Assembly (NCBI GenBank): GCA_951640165.1
Contig: OX621241.1
Span: 6,830,001 to 6,894,000 of the forward strand
Source: Pseudoips prasinana
Lineage: Eukaryota; Arthropoda; Insecta; Lepidoptera; Nolidae
DNA: 64,000 nucleotides
Direction: 5' to 3'
In this document: piece by piece, positions 9,555-20,778 of the stretch
Layout: every line of letters begins with the position of its first letter
Position numbering within the stretch: position 1 is the first letter of the stretch
Made by a program: the position numbers and the translations under genes
Notes under the pieces: model-generated
The model's database searches: none
Told to the model about the DNA's origin: nothing
Seen by the model: only the letters and a program-made list of their open reading frames with translations

Positions 9555-10493
9555 CTATTTCATAACAGTAAATACAACGCCACCTCTCTCCGGTTCTTCA
9601 TCATGCACTTCTTTATCACTACCCTCAAGGTCGGAGGCATCAGAATCTCCACTATCACCATCTCTGTACTTCCCAAATGAACTTGTGTCTGCAGGTAGCT
9701 CTGCCATTTTAATACCAGTACAAGCTAGCAGCTTCTGCGCTGCATGCTGCGCTTCAATTTCCTTTAAATGAAAATTATGTTCTTTTTGCAACTTCAAAGA
9801 TTCTTCTATTGATAATATTTTGGCTGGACCATGTATTATGGGAGGTGGTGTTGCCGCAGTTACTTCCCAATGTTTATGTTTCTTTCGGAGAATTTCTTTC
9901 TCTGGTTTATGGACATCAGTCTTTGTTGTTTTATATGGCTTGTACTGCCCAGTAGTTTTAGGCTTTGGCTGAACCTCAGTTTTATCTACTATGTACTTGA
10001 CATGGGGTAATTCTCCTATCTTTAATAAATCTTCAGGGGTTACTAACAATTTTTCTGGTTTTAGTACTTTTATATGTTTTTCCTGTCCCGTTCTTTGACT
10101 GAGAATGTGCATTACGTCTTCTGGTTCACTGTCGTCATCAGAATCGAGATATACGTCCTCCTTACTTTCTATTTTACCAACCCATTCTACTTGCTGTACT
10201 GACTGTTTGGCTAGATGATCCAGGTTTAATTTATCAAACATTTTACATGTCTGTTCCTCATCTTGCTTAGCTTTTATCTCTTTAACTAATTTATCGTAAA
10301 AATGTTGTATCTTAACACCTTTATCGGGTAATCTTGATATAAAAGACTTATTATTTAGTAGATTGAGCTGCCTATCCCGTAGCTCACAAAGTTCTGGAAT
10401 TGTTTTCGCTGATAAGTCAGTGACTTTACCATCGAGTTCGGTTCTAGGTGCTGGCGGTAAAGCGCCTTGAATTCGTTTATTGAATTTATTCAT
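9555..10493 (-). CDS. POLR2M: POLR2M / Gdown1-like RNA polymerase II regulator
   Basis: This 312-aa single-exon protein matches the GRINL1A/Gdown1 family, which binds RNA polymerase II, competes with TFIIF and makes the enzyme Mediator-dependent. The conserved amino-terminal block, LNNKSFISRLPDKGVKI, is at about residues 46-62. The carboxy-terminal block, ILSIEESLKLQKEH followed by AAQKL, is at about 226-255. An acidic patch (DSDDDSEPED, 117-126) and a ser/asp-rich tail (279-300) lie outside them. The human protein is somewhat longer (about 370 aa), so this copy looks complete. The start MNKFNKR is chosen as the first ATG of the frame. A short ATG-initiated frame (10 codons) just upstream runs across this start and may damp translation if it is in the mRNA. 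No intron is seen. It is transcribed away from RBM18. Confidence 0.88.
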   Translation of the reverse strand: MNKFNKRIQGALPPAPRTELDGKVTDLSAKTIPELCELRDRQLNLLNNKSFISRLPDKGVKIQHFYDKLVKEIKAKQDEEQTCKMFDKLNLDHLAKQSVQQVEWVGKIESKEDVYLDSDDDSEPEDVMHILSQRTGQEKHIKVLKPEKLLVTPEDLLKIGELPHVKYIVDKTEVQPKPKTTGQYKPYKTTKTDVHKPEKEILRKKHKHWEVTAATPPPIIHGPAKILSIEESLKLQKEHNFHLKEIEAQHAAQKLLACTGIKMAELPADTSSFGKYRDGDSGDSDASDLEGSDKEVHDEEPERGGVVFTVMK

Positions 10494-11330
10494 AATGCCA
10501 CAACTTATTCACCAACATAACTAAAAATATTGTATTTCTAAGGGCAGACTTGTATTTCTAAGGGAAAAACTAGATATTCAAAATTGAAGGTTATTATGTT
10601 AATATGTTTATTTCTTTTAAAGTTTGATAACTTTGATACAAAGAGAGTATAATTTAATTTTACAAATGACATATCCAAAGAGAATATAACAAATTTTAAT
10701 GACACCTTTCATACCAATTTTCATACTCTCAGGTAAAATGTATAATTTTTTAAGGCCTCTCTACACTCAATACTTCAGGGATAAGATACATTAAATTAAG
10801 TGTGCGGTGCTTTAAGGCGGAAGAAATAGATGAACTGAATACTGAAAATATATCTAGGCTTCCAACAGCATAAAAGTTTATTTATCAATAACAATCTTAT
10901 TAACACAATTACTGATAAAACAAACAAATCAATCAAAAATCAACATCAAAATCTCTAATTTTATTGATTTGACAACGTAATAAATGAAGTTATGTATGAT
11001 TAGATTTAATACCCCGAGTAAAAGAGTGCACAGGGTCAACAAATTATTATGACTCGTTAATCTAATAAAAAATACACTTGATAAGCTGGCTATGTATTGT
11101 ATTGTATTGATGTGCGGTTAATGGAACAATGCTTTTATGACAACTGCCAGTACAAAAAAAACAAACATACATATTCAATAATATAATCATTTCAATGTTT
11201 TAGCGGAATGTATTTCCCCAATAACCTCAATGTTTATGAAAGTGAAAGACCCACATTGTGTAGTCTTTCAAAGTATTAAAAAGTTCTGTTTGCGAGTAAG
11301 GCAGATTAAAAACAGTCACAATCACTGATT
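10494..11330. other. POLR2M upstream flank, AT-rich
   Basis: This holds the POLR2M 5' flank. 'tgtatttctaagggcagact' and 'tgtatttctaagggaaaaac' near 10530-10570 are a short direct duplication. I see no other gene. Confidence 0.4.
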
Positions 11331-11525
11331 TGTGTTGGTAGTGCCATTTCATGCGATTCGGCAATCGTGGCATAAAGAGGAGAAACCCAAAATGTGTAGA
11401 AATCGACCGAGGGAATACCTACCAGAGAACGGGTTGCAGCGTTTTTCTGTGAGATGTGTTTATGGCATATCCACCCATTTTTTGGGGAGGCTTTTGTCCG
11501 GCCGCTAGCCGTGGATAAATAATTT
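11331..11525 (+). repeat. Interspersed repeat family R4 fragment
   Basis: It shares 'ctaccagagaacgg', 'cagcgt' and 'tatggcatat' with 26095-26420, 35130-35370 and 56838-56975. The related 'cagcagtggacgt' parts of this repeat are typical of Lepidoptera. It is non-coding here. Confidence 0.45.
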
Positions 11526-11816
11526 TCTATTTTATCAGTATTATTATTAGTATTATTTATTGATTATCAGATAACATGATTCATTATGATAAGTAACAAC
11601 AGGAGCTTATAAACTAGATCATCGGTGATAATGTGCCCCAGATACTTAACCTTTTTAACTTTAGTTAGAGAAGAACTGTTCAGTAATATAGGTGGAGGTT
11701 CATGATGGGTTTTATCACTAATAATCAGGTCTAAAAATCATTCACTCGCATCATTCACTCGCTCTTAGCAGAGTTATACTTGAGACCATTACTCTCGGCA
11801 TACCGTTCACAAACTC

Positions 11817-12590
11817 TCAGTAGGTGACGAAGGGCCCTAATTGTTGTCCAAGCAGCACCATGTCGTCAGCATAACTTATATTGTTGAAAGCGACTCTATC
11901 AATGTGAAAACCTACATGCATGCTACTCAGCTCGCCAATCAGGCTATCCATGTATACATTAAAAAGGGTGGGCGATGAAATTCCCCCTTGCCTCACGCCA
12001 CACTCTAGCTTGTATTCTTCAGACAAGCAATCCGCCCATTTAACGACATTTACTTTATTGTCATACCAACATTTTAGAATCTCCACTAGTTCAGTAGCTA
12101 TATTTTGTTTACGCTTTTAATCCCACAGGACCTCATAAGAAACTAGATCAAAAGCCTTGGATACATCTAAATAACAAGCATAAACAGGTGTCCTACGATC
12201 TAAATAATACCTAATTGTGTGCTTCATACAGAGAAAAGCTCTCTCAGTAGACAGGCCAGGTTGGAAGCCAAATTTCACGTGATGTAGGTTTAGGTTCATT
12301 CTTAAATGCCTGTTAATTAGACCATCCAATACTTTAGCCAGAATTGTTGCCAGAGAAAAGGGACGATAGTTACTTTTACCACAAACATCTGCAGTTTTAC
12401 ATTTAACAACTGGTATGACTATCGTTCTCATGAGGTCCCGAGGGAGATACCCATGACACATGCACAGGGAGAAGAACATGGCCAATACCCTTGGTAAATG
12501 ACCACCTGCATGCCGTAAATGTTCAACGCTCAAGCTATCACGTCCTGGCGATTTACCCCGAGACATGTGGTCAATTACAACTCCTAACAT
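11817..12590 (-). pseudogene. Reverse transcriptase domain of the decayed non-LTR element
   Basis: Two frames carry the RT. Frame one (12590-12117) has GKSPGRDSLSVEHL, SNYRPFSLATILAKVLDGLI, GFQPGLSTERAF and YLDVSKAFDLVSYEVLWD. Frame two (12086-11817) has ECGVRQGGISSPTLFNVYMD and the catalytic ISYADDMVLL. An in-frame stop or frameshift near 12090-12117 separates palm motif A from B. The YADD box is kept, but the protein cannot be made whole. The product would reverse-transcribe its own RNA at the nicked target. Confidence 0.8.
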
Positions 12591-12945
12591 CTTTAGGTCT
12601 TATTTGTATAATGGTAGAAATATCTGACTGGAGACTGCACTGTTATGTTACTGAGAACACATGTGAGCTTACCTTAAAATATGATTTAAAAATATTTGCA
12701 ATGTTACGAGGAGTAAATACATTCAGCCTGCTTTTAATTTTTACATTTAGTTGGTTAGTACGTTTCCAGAAATTTTTGAAGTTCTTTTCAGAACAATAAG
12801 ATGCCAGAGTGTCCATTTTAATTTGATCTGCGTGGTTTTGTACACCACTTAAGTCGTGATTTGAAAATTTTCCTACTTTCTCTCATAGCGCTAGCGTCGT
12901 AAATGCATCCAGATGAAGGTTTCCCATACCAGACCCAATTATTAA

Positions 12946-12994
12946 AATTATTTTTAGCCTCCTCATAAAGGACATGAGGAGGCTAAAAATAATT
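12946..12994. repeat. Perfect hairpin, 21-bp stem and 7-nt loop
   Basis: Positions 12946-12966 and 12974-12994 are exact complements around AAAGGAC. It lies inside the decayed LINE, between the endonuclease and RT parts. Perfect pairing in an otherwise decayed element suggests a recent inverted duplication. Confidence 0.85.
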
Positions 12995-13083
12995 GACGTG
13001 CTTACTCCAGCCAGGTACCGGTTTTTTATTTAGATGATTAACTATATCATAACTCTTTGTACTTGCCTCGCACAGTGTTTTTA

Positions 13084-14018
13084 TTATTTTACATTTAAAT
13101 ATATACTTCTACGATGTTCTAAATTCGTACAATATTTATCAGCGCATAGCTGAAATTCTTGCGGAAAATCGATACATTTTAGACTATTATTACAAATTTC
13201 ATGATACAGCTGTATTTGTTCAGGAGACCTATTACCGCACACAATTTTGTTAGGTTTACAATTTGAAGCCACTTTCCTATGTCTTACAATATTATTATAA
13301 TTGCACTCTATTAAAACCGGAAAGTGATCAGACCAGAATACATTATAATGAATTTTTACGTTTGATATAAGTTTATTACCCAATTCAGTACTAACGCAAT
13401 GGACAATCCATTGACAAGAGCCTTGAACGTCACTGATAAAAGTATAGTCACCTGCGTTAAGGCTTAGATATTCCACATCAGCACATACCCATCTTTGCTC
13501 CCCACAAAAATACATAAGTTCATTATAGAAAAGACCGCCAGGGTGGGCATTAAAATCACCAGGTACGAACACTGATTCTACGCTAGTACTCTCTATTATA
13601 GCACATATTTCGCTAAAGCATTCCGTAAACTCGATAGGATTTTATCTAGACTCTACAGGCATATACACAAACAATTTATGCAGCACAATCGCTATTCACC
13701 ACCACTTTACACGCTTCTAATCGATCGCTACTGCAATCCACGGGAGTGACAGACACAAACGACTTTTTTTCTCCATAGAATAGCCAATCCACCATAAGGT
13801 CTTCCTTACAGACAGCCAGTTGATGTATCAACCTAAGATTTGCCAATGTATGAATAATAGTCACTTATTGTACCCAGCAGAGGTATATCATCTGGAAGTA
13901 GCCACGTCTCCTGTAATGTTATTATATCTGCCGTACGACAGAAAGTCCTCACACAATCTATCGACCGCTTGAGGCCTTTACAGTTAAAAGTAATAATTTT
14001 ATTATATGGGTCATCCAT
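13084..14018 (-). pseudogene. AP-like endonuclease domain of the decayed non-LTR element
   Basis: The amino-terminal part (14018-13833) reads ITFNCKGLKRS and ITLQETWLLPDD, the usual Asn and Glu motifs of the exonuclease-endonuclease-phosphatase fold. A frameshift moves the rest to 13572-13084, with VPGDFNAHPG, TFISDVQGSCQWIVH and the final WSDHFPVLI motif. An additional stop lies near 13645. In intact elements this domain nicks target DNA. Confidence 0.8.
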
Positions 14019-14123
14019 TCACTATACTTTCGTTAACCATCGTGTCAGGGCGTTTGTCCGCAGTCCGGTACTTATGTTGTACAAACCGATGAGAAAAAAT
14101 TCCTTTCGGCCACATCGACTCAT

Positions 14124-14459
14124 TTAAAAACATTTGTAAGGTATAACTCGGTACAAAAATTTTATAAGCATTATATTTATTTTCATTCTTAATAACTTCG
14201 TAAGTGTAACTTTTTCGCCGGTTTTCTTTTGGATGTAATTGGTGATATCCTCCATTGAAGTTTTCTTATGTACATTCGTTATATATATAGGTAATCTTTT
14301 CTCTGCTGCTCTAAAATTTACTTCCATATCTTTATCGGCATTACCAACTTTTCCACTATAATTATTTTTCCTCTTAACACTCTGCACTATTGTCCAATCA
14401 TTACTATCCTCCGTCTCATTAGATTGTATCACATTATTTTTACGCAAAATCTCAGCCAT
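14124..14459 (-). pseudogene. ORF1-like fragment of the decayed non-LTR element
   Basis: The frame starts MAEILRKNNV and contains RLPIYITNVHKKTSMEDITN followed by QKKTGEKVTLTKL, which looks like the RRM-like part of insect LINE ORF1 proteins. No CCHC knuckle is seen, and the frame stops early. The assignment rests on position before the endonuclease and on weak resemblance. Confidence 0.5.
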
Positions 14460-14560
14460 CGTTATTCCTCTATTTGGGGACACGGTAATACAGTCATTGC
14501 ATCGATTATGCGGCGCGCCCGGCTGCACCTCGAAAACCCGGCTAGGGCCCATTGTATCGG

Positions 14561-15197
14561 AAACCAGTTCGGTCAGCTAATTAGCTACACACCTATTAGA
14601 GACTGTCATGTCAACATACTCCTTCGTCTGCTTATCGTTACTGTCACGGTCGATAGATATTCTGGATGTTTTGTTAATAGGTATCATAATTCAATATTAG
14701 CCCTACGGGCCCACTGTCTAGTTCACCATCGGAAGCATTAATATGTCGATACCCTCCTTTTTTTATTGATTGCAAGCGAAGTTGTTAATAATTTTAATTA
14801 TTATTTTTATAATTTGGAAACCCGCTGATGTTCCTTTTTTTACCCTGGACAAACAATGACTTTCGGGATAAATTAACCATAACATGAGTGTGTAGTTGAT
14901 TTCGAGATAAGTTAAGTCTATGGTTATATTACTATTGGTTGGTTGCTTGTCAGTCATGATTTATTTGTCATGCTTCATGTCAAAATACTTGACAATTTTG
15001 GCCTGGCTTTGGCTGCGATCTCTGTCTGAAACCATTCTTATAAATTACTCGGTTACCTACTTTTATAAATTAATGGACTCGTTTAACGATGTATAGACAT
15101 ATTATACATCATATTCAATGAAATATTCGTGTACTTTTAATTTTAAAACTAACATAAGATTACTTTAACTGTGTTTATTTATTGATCCCTCAAAACG
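14561..15197 (+). promoter_or_regulatory. RBM18 upstream region
   Basis: This is non-coding sequence between the LINE and the RBM18 start codon and must contain the RBM18 promoter and 5' UTR. No TATA-like or initiator element stands out. It is inferred from position only. Confidence 0.3.
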
Positions 15198-18100
15198 ATG
15201 GAGGACGCTACGGTATGTTATTTTAATCTCTTTTTGATACAATTGAGTACTTGTGAGCTATGGTCGTATATTATATTCATTTTGACCATGGATGCATAGG
15301 TCATGTAGTTCAGTTCATTAGAACAAGGGCTTGGCCTCTGGCGAAGCCATATTCCCGAGCATTACACTTGATTATCTTAAATGGTTCAATCCCCTTCTGT
15401 TAATCCAATTTTCTGATCTATTTATTAGATTTTACTTATTTGGCATTTGACACATTTTATTTATGCTAGCTAAATAATAATTAACTAGGTATTTATTATT
15501 CAGTTACACTATGTATATTAATTAGTTTATAACAATAACTTTCAATATATTGCCTCCTCCAATTGTCACTAGATATTATTATTATAGTACAGGCTCTGTC
15601 TAGTTTGTAATCAGATGGTGGTGTGTTAGTTGTTCCAAGATATTTATTTATTATTGTTTAAAATCCATAAGGCTAAATATTGCATGGAAAGCTCCATGAG
15701 CTTAACTCTCCATGTCTCTCCATTTATCTCCCAAGAAAAAAGATACATAGGGCTTTAGATATGCTGGACCCAAGTAAAGGTCCCGGCCCGGATGGTATTC
15801 CACCTACATTTTTTAAACAAATTGCAACCATAATTACTACCCCGTTGCACATTTTATTTAATAAATGCTTGTCAGAAGGTGTTTTCCCAAAAGTGTGGAA
15901 ACTGGCTAACATTACTCCTATATATAAAAGTGGTGATAAAGCAAACATTGAAAATTACCGCCCTATCTCAATTCTATCCACTTTGTCAAAGCTTTTTGAG
16001 GGTCTTGTACATAGCTCGATATTTCCATGTTTATCAAATCTCATAGTACCCGAACAGCATGGTTTTGTCGAAGCTCGGTCCACTACTACTAATCTTATGT
16101 GTTTTACTAATTACTTATTTGAGAGCATGGACAGTGGTCTACAAGTGGATGCTGTGTACACGGACTTTCAAAAGGCGTTTGACAGGGTGGACCACAAACT
16201 GCTTTTGGACAAAATAGCCTTCAATGGAATAAGAGGTAGTTTGCTCCGATGGTTTTCATCATACATTCACAACAGGACACAGTCTGTTGTTGTCAATGGG
16301 TTTGAGTCAGAACACACTGTGGTTAACTGTGGTGTGCCCCAGGGCTCAGTTCTGGGGCCCCTTTTATTCCTATTATTCATTAATGACATCAAATCATGTT
16401 TTGTTAACTCCAACTTTCTACTTTACGCGGATGACGTCAAAATATATAGCGCTTGTAAAACTATGCGGGATTGTGAGTTACTACAAGAAGACCTTAACCG
16501 TCTTTCTCAATACTGTGACGATAACAAATTACTCCTCAGCCTACCTAAATGTAATTATATTACCTATACCAAAAACAAAAACATAGTTAATTTCACGTAT
16601 AGCTTAAATGGCGTCGCCCTAAATAAAGTCGAGTCTATACGGGATCTTGGGGTCCAGCTTGACTCTAAATTACAACTCGATATTCACATAAATAATATTA
16701 TTAGCAAAGCGTTTCGAATGTATGGTTTTATCATGAGAGCCACTAACGACTTCAAAAAACCTACGACATATTTATACCTCTACCAAACACTAATCTGTTC
16801 TCAGCTGTACAAATATGGAGTCCATATTACGATAAATACATAAAAAGCATTGAATTAGTTCAAAAGAAATTTTTGCGCTCTGTGCATTACAAATGTTTTT
16901 ACTTTAAAATGCCATACATAGATCTATTAAAAAAGTTCAATATTTTAAGTTTGGAATCAAGACGTATTTTTCTTCAAGTCATGATGTTATACGGCATATG
17001 CAATAACAAATATGATTGTACTAGTCTAGGTAATAAGTTATGTTATGTAGTACCTAGAACAGTAATACGGCGCGGAGTGCGCACCCGCCGTGTTTTCTAC
17101 ACCCCCCCCTCCCCCGGTGCAGAACTAACGCCGGAGAGCGCGCACCCCTGCGCCGTCTTGTCGAAATTTATAACTCACACTTCGTCGATATTGACATCTT
17201 TGCACTTTCTCAATCAAAATTTAAAAAAATGTCTAAAAATTTGCTAGCTAACACTGCATCTAATATTTCGTAATACTTATCGCAACTTCCTTAATTTTAT
17301 TTTGTTTTGTTATTTTGTTTTTTTTTATCTACCAATTGTATTAACCTTCCGTCAAATATAATTATGTAAAACTGTAACTAATTGTAACGTGTAACTGTTT
17401 TTTGTCCCAAATAAAATAAATAAATAAATAAATGTCTTGCTGCTGGAGCTTGTAATTGTTCTTTTTGTTTATTTTGTTTTTATTTTATTAAGATAACGCC
17501 TCCTATAGGCAATCTAATCCCTGTGTCACAGGGTACTTTACAAACATATTATATACAGACACTAATTACATCCAGACTCGTACAACTATTTAAGGGTCAC
17601 ACACATAGTTATCCGGCATGAGAATCGAATCTGGGACATGAAATGGGAGGACGACTGTCTTCGCTTGCCCTCAGTTCTTGTAGTTATTGTCAATGTAGTT
17701 ATTTAAGTTGTTATTTATAGTAATTGTTGTCTATATTGAGGTAAGAATTGGTTATTATGTGAAGGACCGTGTGTGTATAGCGACAACAGTCTCTCTCTAT
17801 AAACAACTACTGGATCTGATGCACCCCCAGTGAAAAGGCAGGGAAAATTTGCCAGGTTCATCTACTACAGGTTTCAATATGGCCCAGTTGACACAAAGCA
17901 TCCCTCATGCATCACTGACATTTCCCCTTTCACTGACAAGGCAACATTACTCACACAAGGAATGTTTAAGAAAATTAGAAGGAGGTACATACATCCCAGC
18001 CAAGCTACTCATGGTGCAAAAGATCACAATGCTCTACATCGCTAACAATTTTCTTTTCACTATGTCAAATATTCTCTTCTTTTTAAAGGTGCCTTTAAAC

Positions 18101-20500
18101 TTAGAGCCTATTCAGCAGAGTGAGGTCTGCGACAAGAGGCTCTGGATTGGGAATCTGGACACAAGAGTTAATGAGTATGTTTATTTTATCTTTTATATTG
18201 TAATCTTATTTTCATCTTGATTCAGAAAGATTCTGTTGTTTTCATGCATTCTGTTACATTGGCTAAATTGAAATTTTGACTTTAATAGGATAAAATTAAT
18301 TAATTCTCAATTGAACTGATCTACTCACAAATGAGTAGATATATTGTGATCTTCTAGTTTATTTTTAGATACCATATAATGTTAACCACATGGCCATTAA
18401 ATTTTTTTGTATTACTTGCTACTACTTATTTGTAAAACTTTAATTTTGTTTTATCTTTAATAATTTACATTAATATTGAATTAACTAGTTTGTAATTCTC
18501 ACTCATTGTTTTTTGGAAGAAGGCTAGTAACTGCAACACAGTGGAAACACTACTGCAGCTTTTATCGTTCCACTTGTTAATGTAATATCTGGTGTTATGG
18601 TTTTATTGAATAAATTATTATTATTATTATTATCGTAAGGACCAGAAAAAAAAACAATAATGATTAAATATGAAGAGAACTTGTTATTAATCTAATCTCT
18701 ACCAACTGATGAAAGCTATTTTCCCAATGTTAACAAGACCTATTACTAAGACTGCTGTCATATCATCTATCTGTCAGCAGGCTGTATCAATCAACTGTAT
18801 CTATTAGAACTTTTTGAGTGATGACAGGGTGTGTAATGCTATTGCCACTGCATTTACAGTAAACTTTGGTTTTTGCTGTATTTTAATAATTGCTGTATAT
18901 TTTTAACCTCAATAGGACCTTAATAACATGTTGAAATTTCCAGAGTGAGTAGTACTTTAGTAGCTCGATGATATGGAACTCTTTGGCAGCAAATCTGATG
19001 TGTAGGCCTCTTAAAAAAAAACTAAATTGAATTTTATAACTGAATGAAATGCACCTTCTGGGAAACACTATATTCTGAGTAGTGGCTTGCTGTAATGTAC
19101 TAACAAAAGAAGCCCAGTTCCTAATGTGCTTGCTAATATTTTTATTTAGTTTATAGTAGATTGATAGGGAAGCATCCTTATCATCCGTAACAGGATGCTT
19201 CTTTACCTATTTGCTAAATGAATAAAAAGTAACTATTTGAAAGGGGTGCTGGTGGACTACCGGCTAAGTTGCCGAACATTGGGATAGCGATCGGCGTTCA
19301 AATAAATAAAGGTTGAAAATTACTTAATCAATCGTTAAATTGGCTTTCATGAGAAACTTGTGACGTCATAAATGTTCCGGAATCGATTTTCAACGTCGAA
19401 GCCGATTTAACGATTGATTACTATCTCGATGTTCGGCGTCTTAGCCGGCAGCCCCCCTGTTCTGTGGTTGGGTTTACCATGTACATACATCATAGCATAC
19501 CCTTGATTCTGGGCAAGGTTAACCCAACCATGCTAGCTGCTTGCACAAGTAATCACTGAAATTGAACATATTTTTAATAAATAACTTTTTCTTATTACTG
19601 GTATCAACTACTGAAAATGGTCCGTGTGTATGGAAACATCGAGAAGTTCGACATGCTGTTCCATCGCAGCGGGCCCTGCGCGGGACAGCCGCGGGGCTTC
19701 GCATTCGTCACCTACAAGCTGAGACAAGATGCCATTAAAGCTATGAACTCTTTAAATGGACAACAGCTTGGCTCCAAAAGAATTTGTGTTAAATTCGCAA
19801 AGAATACTGTAAGTTTCTCTTATTCTATATGTATTCACTCTAGAAGATATAACAATTCTACTTCTTAAATGGCTCATATTTATTAGAAGTGTACAACAAT
19901 TGTGAAAATCCTTTTTTTATTTTATTAGTACACACCTGGGGTGGAGAATAAATTCAAAATAAAATAGAATTATAATGACACAATGGGTATGACAACCTTA
20001 TAAGGGCCGAACTTAACAAATATAAGACTGGTTTTTCTAAACTTGATCTATTTAATTAATATTATTAAGAGGCTGCCAAGACCTAATTTTATTTCAGAGG
20101 CAAAAATAATAATAACGGAGTATAATTAAACAAAATCCTTAATAGCAGGGGAAATATAAACATTAAGAGTCTAAAGATTTTGTACACATTCAGTACACTT
20201 TATAAATGTAAATACCCATTTTTTCAGGATGACCAAGAGAAACCAAAGCCTGAACTGGGGATTCCAGCACTAGCTGGTGCAAAGCCTGAGCTGAAACTCA
20301 GCAAAAAGACTGCTATCCAGTCAATTGAAGCTAAACTTAAAATGATGGAGAATATGAAAGCTGGAGATGACTTTGTTGTCAACAAACTAGCGGCAAATGA
20401 AGCCCCAGTCATCGCTCAATATCAGACAAAACAACACCAACTCCCCAACAAATCCATCAGTTCATTTAGAAGAAGACATCCATACCATAAAAAGAGATAG
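15198..20500 (+). CDS. RBM18: RNA-binding motif protein 18 (RBM18-like)
   Basis: The coding exons are 15198-15212, 18089-18174, 19601-19808 and 20228-20500, giving 193 aa (human RBM18 is 190). One RRM is present: RNP2 RLWIGNL at residues 22-28 and RNP1 QPRGFAFV at 63-70. A conserved carboxy-terminal block follows, AIQSIEAKLKMM at 132-143, then a basic end. The family is nuclear and RNA-binding, with no settled function. Exon 1 encodes only MEDAT. It was chosen because ACG|GTATGT is a consensus donor and joins in phase to GTGCCT. Intron 2 starts GTATGT but its acceptor, fixed by the family sequence YQLLKMVRVYGN, ends in TG (19599-19600), not AG; every nearby AG would give a stop. Exons 3 and 4 join in phase 0. 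Intron 1 carries a LINE and intron 2 a MITE. Confidence 0.85.
15725..17247 (+). pseudogene. LINE ORF2 reverse transcriptase, frameshifted
   Basis: The first frame runs to 16843 and holds LDPSKGPGPDGIPP, ENYRPISILSTLSKLFE, EQHGFVEARSTTTNL, DFQKAFDRVDHKLL, GVPQGSVLGPLLF and the catalytic LLYADDVKIY. A frameshift near 16818 (a small deletion, as the intact reading WSPYYDKYIKSIELVQKKF resumes in another frame) leads to a second frame, 16830-17247, with the carboxy-terminal IPY-DLL and LCYVVPRTVIRRG segments. The family resembles the Jockey/CR1-like group; the clade is not fixed. Apart from the 5' truncation and the frameshift it is well preserved. Confidence 0.85.
15725..17433 (+). mobile_element. 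5'-truncated non-LTR retrotransposon (family J, copy 1) in RBM18 intron 1
   Basis: The element starts within the ORF2 RT region, runs through the carboxy-terminal domain and ends with TTTGTCCCAAATAAAATAAA and an AAAT-rich tail at 17410-17433. A second, shorter copy lies at 29815-30383. It is in the same orientation as RBM18. Confidence 0.8.
17493..17670 (-). repeat. tRNA-derived SINE, family A
   Basis: It lies in RBM18 intron 1 just past the LINE tail. On the minus strand it shows the diverged tRNA-like head near 17640-17670, the body with 'gtaccctgtgacacaggg' and the 'tattaagataa' end. Confidence 0.65.
19243..19458. mobile_element. Palindromic MITE family P, copy C
   Basis: It lies in RBM18 intron 2, about 140 bp before exon 3. 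The ends are diverged (GGACTACCGGCTAAGTTGCC / complement of GGCGTCTTAGCCGGCAGCCC), and the central TGACGTCA is kept. It is the most diverged full copy of the family in the window. Confidence 0.75.
19599..19600 (+). other. Apparent TG 3' splice site of RBM18 intron 2
   Basis: The intron ends TTTTTCTTATTACTG and the exon starts GTATCAACTACTG. A pyrimidine-rich tract is in place, but the last two intron bases are TG. The reading frame and the conserved RRM sequence leave no AG acceptor. Rare natural TG acceptors are known, but a base error or polymorphism (ACAG to ACTG) would look the same. Confidence 0.6.
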
Positions 20501-20778
20501 ATGTCATTTAATTTTAGTTAATTTATAGTGTGTGTACGGGATTGAATAAGCTTTATTTGTTTTATTTTCAGTTGTGTATTTTGTAATCTCATACTGTTTG
20601 TATTCTTAAGAGAGATCATGTCAGAAAATAATTTTACTTTTACAAATATTTTTTGCTTGCCATTTATCAAGCCACCTTTACATTTTGCCATAGCCAACTA
20701 GTACTTTGATAAAATGTTTGGTAAAGTAAGGCAAATATCCATTGCCTAGCCTAACCTCAAATTGAATAACCTCCAGCA

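Larger units (their letters stand above)
11640..14560 (-). mobile_element. Decayed APE-type non-LTR retrotransposon
   Basis: On the minus strand the parts lie in the expected order: an ORF1 piece (about 14459-14124), an apurinic-like endonuclease (14018-13084), then reverse transcriptase (12590-11817). Several frameshifts and stops break the reading frame. The element fills the space between POLR2M and RBM18. The 5' end is uncertain (about 14560), and the 3' end is taken as near 11640 because no poly-A tail is obvious. Confidence 0.75.

Noticed and set aside
17849..18220. Longer open frame running from intron 1 into RBM18 exon 2
   Set aside because: It includes intron sequence on both sides of exon 2. 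The splice sites and the RRM family sequence define the exon as 18089-18174.
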